Below are positions 58,033-64,000 of a stretch of 64,000 bases of DNA, one piece after another. The notes under the pieces are model-generated. The model was not told the origin of the DNA, did no database searches, and worked only from the letters and a program-made list of their open reading frames with translations. The translations under genes were made by a program, and so were the position numbers. Source of the DNA: Spongilla lacustris. Lineage: Eukaryota > Porifera > Demospongiae > Spongillida > Spongillidae. The first letter of the stretch is position 1; each line of letters begins with the position of its first letter. The DNA lies in contig OX442423.1 of the NCBI GenBank assembly GCA_949361645.1, positions 5,927,505 through 5,991,504 on the forward strand, written 5' to 3'.

Positions 58033-59782
58033 CCTACAGCTCACAGCCCTTTGCGACTGGACAAAAGGGTCCATAATTAGACAATACCGTAAACCAAAAA
58101 AATCCATTGCGACTATATGCGCCATGGCCTCATTAAAATGGCGTTTTTTGAGAGAGCTGTATTTTGTTCATTTTACCATCGAATGCCCGTTGATCCCTCC
58201 CTTTTAACGGGTGTATTATCGCAGTAGAGACTATACCTTATGCGCACTCTTCATATCGCAATCCTTAATAACGCGCAGCCAATTTATATACGGATATCGT
58301 AAGGGAGAGGGGTAGCTTTAGGCTGAAAACACCAAGCACAGACAAATTTTCAAGACGGTTGGTATGTCGCATCGTCAACTACACACAATTAGGTGTACAG
58401 TAACACCATTCAGCTGCAGCCATACTTTTTTTTTCATCACACAATAAACGGTTTTGCTTGGCTATGAATAATGCGGCTTCAGTTGCTTTGTTCGGTCACA
58501 TAGCCTAGATGCAACATCGCAGAGACCAGCTCCAGAAACGTTGCAGAGTCTATGGAAGCCTTTTGGTGCCTACAGGGATTAAAAGGAGGGCATTCTATCA
58601 ATGTTCAGAGTTACCATAAGTATACAACCCCTGATGGCACCCACTGGAAGTGCCATTCGGTGCTTGTGATGTATAAGCACTTCTTTGACAGTGTATTTAT
58701 AAGTGTATAAGGAGAATTCTGTTTAAACTGGCATTAGTGTAGTACAGTAAATAGAAGGGAAAGTGTAACAACAAGGGAGAATGGGTGGGAGGAGGGGGGG
58801 AGGGGAGGAGGGGAGGGGGGGAGAGGGGGGAGGAGGGGAGGAGAGGGGGAGGAGAAGGGGAGGAGGGGAGGAGAGGGGGAGGAGGGGAGGAGAGGGGGAG
58901 GAGGGGAGGAGAGAGGGGAGGAGAGGGTGGAGGAGAGGGGGGAGGAGGGGAGGAGAGGGGGGAGGGAGAGAGGAGGGGGAGGGAGAGAGGAGAGGGGAGA
59001 GAGGAGGGGAGGGAGAGAGGAGAGGGGAGGGAGGAGGGGAGGGGGAGGGGAGGGAAAGAGGAGAGGGGAGGGAGGAGGGGAGGGAGGAGGGGAGGGAGAG
59101 AGAAGAGGGAGGATGAGAGGGATGGAGGGGAGGGAGGAGAGGAGAAGGAGAGAGGGGAGGAGAGGGAGGGGAGGGAGAGAGGGAAGGAGGAGAGGGGAGG
59201 AGAGGGAGGGGAGGGGGAGGGAAGGAGGAGGAGGGAAGGAGGAGGAAGGGAGAGGTGAGGGAGAGGAGGGAGTAGAGAGGAGAGGAGAGGAGGGAGGGAG
59301 GGAGGGAGAGGGAAGGGAGGAGAAGGAAGGGAGGAGAGGGAGAGAGGGGAAGGAGGAGAGGGGAGGAGAGGGAGGGGAGAGGTGAGGGAGAGGAGGGGGA
59401 GAGAGAAGAGGGAGGAAGGAGAGGGAAGGGAGAAGGGAGGGAAGGGAGAGGGAAGGGAGGAGAGGGGAGGGAGGAGAGGGAAGGAGGAGAGGGAAGGAGG
59501 AGAGGGAAGGAGGAGAGGGAGGGGAGGGTGAGCGAGGGAGGAGAGGGAGAGGAAGGGGAGGGAGGGGAGAGAGGGGAGGGAGGGAGAGGGAGAGGGGAGG
59601 GAGGGGAGGGAGGAGAGGGGAGGGGAGAGAGAGGGGAGGAGGGGAGGGGAGGGGGAGGGGAGGGAGGGGAGGGGAGGGAGAGGGGAGGGAGGGGAGGGGA
59701 GGGAGAGGGGAGGGAGGGGAGGGGAGGGAGAGGGGAGGGAGGGGAGGGGAGGGAGAGGGGAGGGAGGAAAGGGGAGTAGAAG
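58033..59782 (-). repeat. Outer inverted repeat, right copy, with purine-pure tract
   Basis: Inverted partner of 36738-38178. 58785-59782 is almost purely G and A (GGAGGGGAGGAG units), about 1 kb, compared with 0.7 kb of pyrimidine in the left copy. The non-tract half aligns well, with a handful of small indels such as an extra ATATGC near 58118. Open frames across the tract are composition artefacts. Confidence 0.82.
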
Positions 59783-60127
59783 AGAAGGTACTACTAATGG
59801 CTTCACATTTATACCCATTAAGTTAAGATTGTCCCTAGTCCATTTCCACTTAGATTCCCATTTCCCACCCGCACCATTATTTGGTACCGCATGTTTTCAT
59901 TCATTATTAGATCACGTGTCACGTAACAACATCCATTATTATAATCATAGACATAAAAAAAATGGCTATCTTGAACGTATCTGTTGCGTGTTCGTCTAGA
60001 AAAACTACTTTACATCCTTGGATTGAAGCAGAACACTCCTTTTCGTAGATTCTATTCGACCACGTCTTTCAAGTACATCTATAGAGTCCTGGATGGATTT
60101 AGTTAAAGCGGAGGTGGCCACCAGCAT
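59783..60127. other. No gene seen
   Basis: Unique-looking AT-rich DNA between the purine tract and the next transposon. Confidence 0.45.
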
Positions 60128-60877
60128 CAGGGTTGCCGTAGGCCAGCCAGGGGTCTGGCCTGAGGCCGGCCGGCCTGACTGCCTGACCTGATAGGCCGAC
60201 CTGTCAGGCCAATTAATTTTAAATTATTTGGTTTTTAATTAGTTGATACGCTGATTTGCCTCCGCGCCGCTATGTCGATCGGCAATTCTCTTGGTCCATC
60301 ATCAACTCACAATTCCCTACTATTGCAATAAATTAAAGTACCTCGCTATTGCAGCTTCATCTGCCCCTTCAGAATGTGTAATTTAAAGAGCCAAGTTGAT
60401 CCAGGAGCGTTAACGATGGAATCTATACTTCCCCAACGGCTGGAAGCTTCAATATACATGTATTATGCTAAAGCATAATGCATGGCTGCTTCCAATGCAA
60501 TAAGCCAATATTATGTACGCTCCTGCTTAGCCGCTACACATGTATACAATGTATTTGAAATTCTGCTGCTTTTGTTAGTTATGATTTACAATCGTGCATT
60601 TGGTGAATGTGTAAAGTCATTTCAGTACTTCGCATTTATTGGTTGCACCAGATCCTCAGTAATAAGAAATTATAATACAATTGCAAAATGTAAAAATTGG
60701 ATTTGTATACCCATTTGACGTAAATCATGCAGTAAAAAGTAATAATAATACAAGTTGATGACTGAGTTTTGAATAAGAAGCTCGCCTAACATACTGCATG
60801 ATACTTAGGGTGGGCGTGGTCCGGCCTGATAGGCTAGACCCCTGGCCTGTCAGGCCGGCTGGCCTTCGGCAACCCTG
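60128..60877. mobile_element. 750-bp hAT-like element, CAGGGTTGCCG ends
   Basis: Left CAGGGTTGCCGTAGGCCAGC and right GCTGGCCTTCGGCAACCCTG are reverse complements with one difference. The flanks are ACCAGCAT (60120-60127) and ACCAGTAT (60878-60885), an 8-bp target duplication with one mismatch. Subterminal GGCCTGTCAGGCC words occur in both orientations. No transposase is encoded, so it is non-autonomous. Confidence 0.8.
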
Positions 60878-60885
60878 ACCAGTAT

Positions 60886-61440
60886 AGATAATAGAATAAA
60901 GGGATTGGAAGAAACGGTACATACATTTACGTGACATCACGTTCCGTTACATGACTGATTCGCATTGAACCTTCTAGTGGGCCAGGGCGTGTGAGCTGTT
61001 GAGTATCCTTCCCCTTTAGTTTCGTTTAACTTTTTACTGTTGTGTGAGGGCAACCTTTTTTTAATATTAAAGACGTTGCATAAGGTGTAAGTTGTGGTTT
61101 GTGTTTAATACATGTAACAATTTATAATAATGAATAATGAATAATGAACCGCCCGCCCGCATGCCTTTTATGTCAAGGGCGGACCCAGGAAAATTGAAAG
61201 GGGGGGGGGGGGGGGGGGGGGGGGGGCTAGAAAGGGGGTCCGGGGGCTCCGCCCCCGGAAAAAATTTTGAGCATTGAATTCCTGGTTTCGATACTTTTTT
61301 TCCCCAATTTTAGTCCATTTGCTTAAACGGCCAGAGGCAGCCCTAGCCTCTATCGAGGGGAGGGGCAAACACACGAGGGGCGCCCAAAAGGGGCGTGGCT
61401 TACGATACTTCTGATGCGCGCGTAACCGTTTGACTCTGAT
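60886..61440. other. G-run relic and non-coding DNA
   Basis: 61183-61260 reads GGCGGACCCAGGAAAATTGAAA followed by a 26-base G-run and GGGGGCTCCGCCCCC, a truncated member of the GGATCCAGG repeats. Rest non-coding. Confidence 0.5.
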
Positions 61441-62327
61441 CAGTGCCGGATTAACCGTTTAATGGGCTCGGCGCAGGGTAAATCTTGTGGGCCCCTGCAT
61501 GCAGCCCTGCCTAGTATAAATGCAAGCGGGGGGGACCCCTCCATCCTCGCTCGAGGGTGCATTTTCCGGGTTTGAACATGACTCCTTCCGATATCATTCG
61601 TTTTCTACCATGCGTAGCTGGTTTGTTTCGTACACAGCGTACACATGCATGTAATCATTTCTAATCTTTTTAATGAAGATACACATGCACTTATGAATCA
61701 ACTGATAAATGTACTGAATTTTAGTACAATATAGCAGGGACGGATCCAGGATTTCGGGGCGAGGGTGGGGGTGAAGGATACCTGGATACGCCTCCTCCCG
61801 GGCCCAGCACGGATGTCCGGATAAGGGCCATGGGGGTCTGGGGCGGAGCCCCAGCCGCTTTGCAACTTTTGCACTTCTAAAGTCACAAAAAAAAAAACAT
61901 AGTTATCATAGGAAAAAAAACGCGTGGAATCATTTTGGAATCATTACGTGATATCACATACAAATGAATTTTAATGTTCAATCACACAGTGATTTTACAG
62001 AGGATTTTAAAAAATCCTTTATAAAATCAAAACGGCCTGATTCGACACATTTCCCCCTGTACTAAGTAACATGCTAAAAATAGATACAATACGACAAGAA
62101 GTACTTGCTCCCCCCGATCCACCAGTCCAAGAATGCTACAGTTTCATTTCGATCTAATCAAAGCTATAAGACTTCAAGAATATCTTAAGTATCTTCCGTA
62201 ATTGATGGATTCAGAAAAGTCTTTAAATTAATCCATTGTGGGCGTGTACACATGTGGATTAATGGGCCCCTATCGTCGGTGGGCCTGGCGCTTTTGCGCC
62301 ACCTGTGCCCCGGTTAACCTGGCGCTG
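61441..62327. mobile_element. 887-bp hAT-like element with perfect 8-bp target duplication
   Basis: Left CAGTGCCGGATTAACCG, right CGGTTAACCTGGCGCTG, inverted with two differences. ACTCTGAT lies directly outside both ends (61433-61440, 62328-62335). 8-bp duplications and CAG-type ends are typical of hAT elements. The interior carries the same blocks as 8131-9038, including the nested CACAGGG MITE remnant (about 61910-62060). No transposase frame. Confidence 0.88.
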
Positions 62328-62335
62328 ACTCTGAT

Positions 62336-64000
62336 AATGCATGCGAGCGAGCGCTAGAAGCTAAATTATGCTCCGCATGTAGTGGATTAGGGATTGGAGG
62401 TGGGGGGAAGGAGGCGCCATAGCCTGGGGAGGGGGGGTGGGGGGGCTAAGGCCCCCTGGGCGCCCCCTCCGGCCGCCTATGAACGCTCATGATCAGTGTC
62501 CCCAGCATCACACCTAAATTTTAGCAGAGATAGTCTATACTATCTCTGATTTTAGCAGGTCTCTGTCTTCAAGGTACTTTACATTCTCATTGATGTTGAC
62601 AGCAATTCGTCATTATTCGTGATTCGCGCTAGTCTTGCAAAGGCTGATTGGGTCCACCGCTTTGTGGCGCGGGTTGTGGTTCAGCTATGAATATCTCATC
62701 ACCATTAATTGGGACTTCTTTTCGTACGTCACGCGTTGACTCGTTTTCACAAGTACGAAGATCGAGGCACTTCGGGAGCCTGAAGGGGCGTGGTACAAAA
62801 TAAAAAAGGGGCGTGTTCTAAAGGAAAGGGGGGGGCTACAGCCCCCTCAGCCCCCCCCCCCCCCCCTGGATCCGCCTCTGTGTATGGCCTTTAAATGGCG
62901 ACAAGTTCAAACATGTTAACACGTAGTGCAAAGTTTGTAAGGTTGTCGGTTGTCAAGGGTGGTTGCTAAGGCATTACGCCACTTTTTCAATATTTCTATA
63001 GGTATGCCTTTTGTCCACAAAATGTATGGCCGCATAGGGCTGTGACAGCACGTACCCTCAACAATTAAATCCTTAATTTAGCAGCAAGGATGTGACAATT
63101 GGTACAATGTCTTATGCCTGCAGCTCCTCTGGACAGTTAGAAGTAATACCACTAGATAGTTAGCTGATAGCAACTCAAAATCAATGCTAGGTTGAGGTAA
63201 GTTCTTTGCAGAACAGTTAGCTGTCGGCAACATAGGATCTATCGCACGTTGAGGTATCGACCACGCTTCATTCAAATGAACCTACCTTCGCTTCATTTTG
63301 TCAAGCATGTGATAGAGCAGCTGCAGGATATAGCAATTGAGGCGACGACAATCATGCCAGTTCATCTGTACACGTACATGTACTGAATATGAATACGATT
63401 TGAATGCACAAGCGATGGTGCCGCGCAATCATGTTATTATACGTCTATTAATTAATTTTACTTACAAGCGATGGTGCCGTCTATTAAATTATTTTCAGTA
63501 ACTGTTCTTACTGGAGGGGCTCAGCCCCTCCAATACCATTTTTGGACCCCCCAGCCCCCCCAACCCCCTCCGCCACCACTGCATTTGTATGTAAATCAAC
63601 TTTTGAGGATCTACCTATACACTGACCATAATTATTGATTACATTTATGTGGCTAAAATGCTTCTGTGAAAGCAAACATTTTTGCTTTTAATTAGTAGGT
63701 GTGCTTACTGCATATCTTCAAAAATGGCTACTTTCACAGCCATCTTCAATGACCTTCGTTAGACCCCAGTATATTAGATCTCTTGACTTATAATTTTGAG
63801 GACTTGTAACATATAAAATTATTGTTCACCAAATATCAAAACAGCGACTATCATTGAAAGACTTGGTGTAACATGTTGTATTGTAACCTCACTTTGGTTT
63901 GGATGCATGCTAGGATGATAACATTTTAGAATAAGAATGATGTGAAATTAAATTATCTTGGTCACCTTCCATATCATCTTCTCCTAGGTCCACCCACCCT
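62336..64000. other. No gene seen; transposon termini
   Basis: A GGATCCGCC-type right terminus after C-runs at 62838-62880, a further CCGCCACCACTG right terminus ending at 63581, and a direct repeat ACAAGCGATGGTGCCG (63408, 63465). No left ends are paired with confidence. The 65-residue minus frame at 63078-63275 has no known domain. Confidence 0.45.

Noticed and set aside
58697..59818. A second 373-codon Pro/Ser/Leu frame
   Set aside because: Same explanation, purine tract of the right-hand inverted copy.

Overview
This window looks like AT-rich animal (metazoan) DNA, most likely from a sponge. This is an inference from gene content, not a match to a reference. Supporting signs are fibrillar-collagen exons of 108, 108 and 162 bp, very short introns (28, 49, 52 and 59 bp), a secreted B-type (mannose-binding) lectin, a single-exon seven-transmembrane receptor, and a dense mix of minisatellites and non-autonomous DNA transposons. 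There are no bacterial-style operons. A run of exactly 200 N (38344-38543) marks an assembly join.

Region by region: 1-4.9 kb holds microsatellites, an 18-bp minisatellite, a decayed LINE reverse-transcriptase piece and a kinase-domain fragment. 4.9-6.0 kb holds a two-domain lectin gene with a TATA box and signal peptide; two frameshifts and a 171-bp MITE break its first domain. 6-20 kb is mostly non-coding, with several repeat families, a broken importin-7/8-like exon (15.4 kb) and a 666-bp TA-flanked MITE (16.2 kb). 20.6-21.2 kb carries three in-frame collagen exons between two minisatellites. 22-28 kb holds purine-rich minisatellite arrays around a receptor gene with one frameshift (23.3-24.3 kb) and retroelement fragments. 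28-36 kb contains palindromes, a RecQ-like helicase pseudogene and transposon copies.

The most striking part is 36.7-59.8 kb. A plus-strand gene with many short exons (38.28 kb onward) encodes first the C-terminal boxes of a ubiquitin-specific protease (peptidase C19) and then an Ulp1/SENP-like protease (peptidase C48). The exon carrying the C48 His-Trp motif is separated from the preceding exon by a 13.5-kb fold-back element (40030-53551). The element has TA target duplications, CAGGGTGT termini, and arms of about 6 and 5.3 kb built from degenerate tandem repeats. It sits five bases upstream of the 3' splice-site AG in what would otherwise be an intron of about 64 bp. A second inverted pair (36738-38178 and 58033-59782), each member with a pyrimidine- or purine-pure tract, lies outside it. 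A 532-bp (TTC)n tract lies just downstream of the interrupted exon.

60-64 kb holds further DNA transposons. One has a perfect 8-bp target duplication (61441-62327) and one a near-perfect duplication (60128-60877). Apart from the collagen, receptor and protease genes, most coding matches are fragments or pseudogenes.
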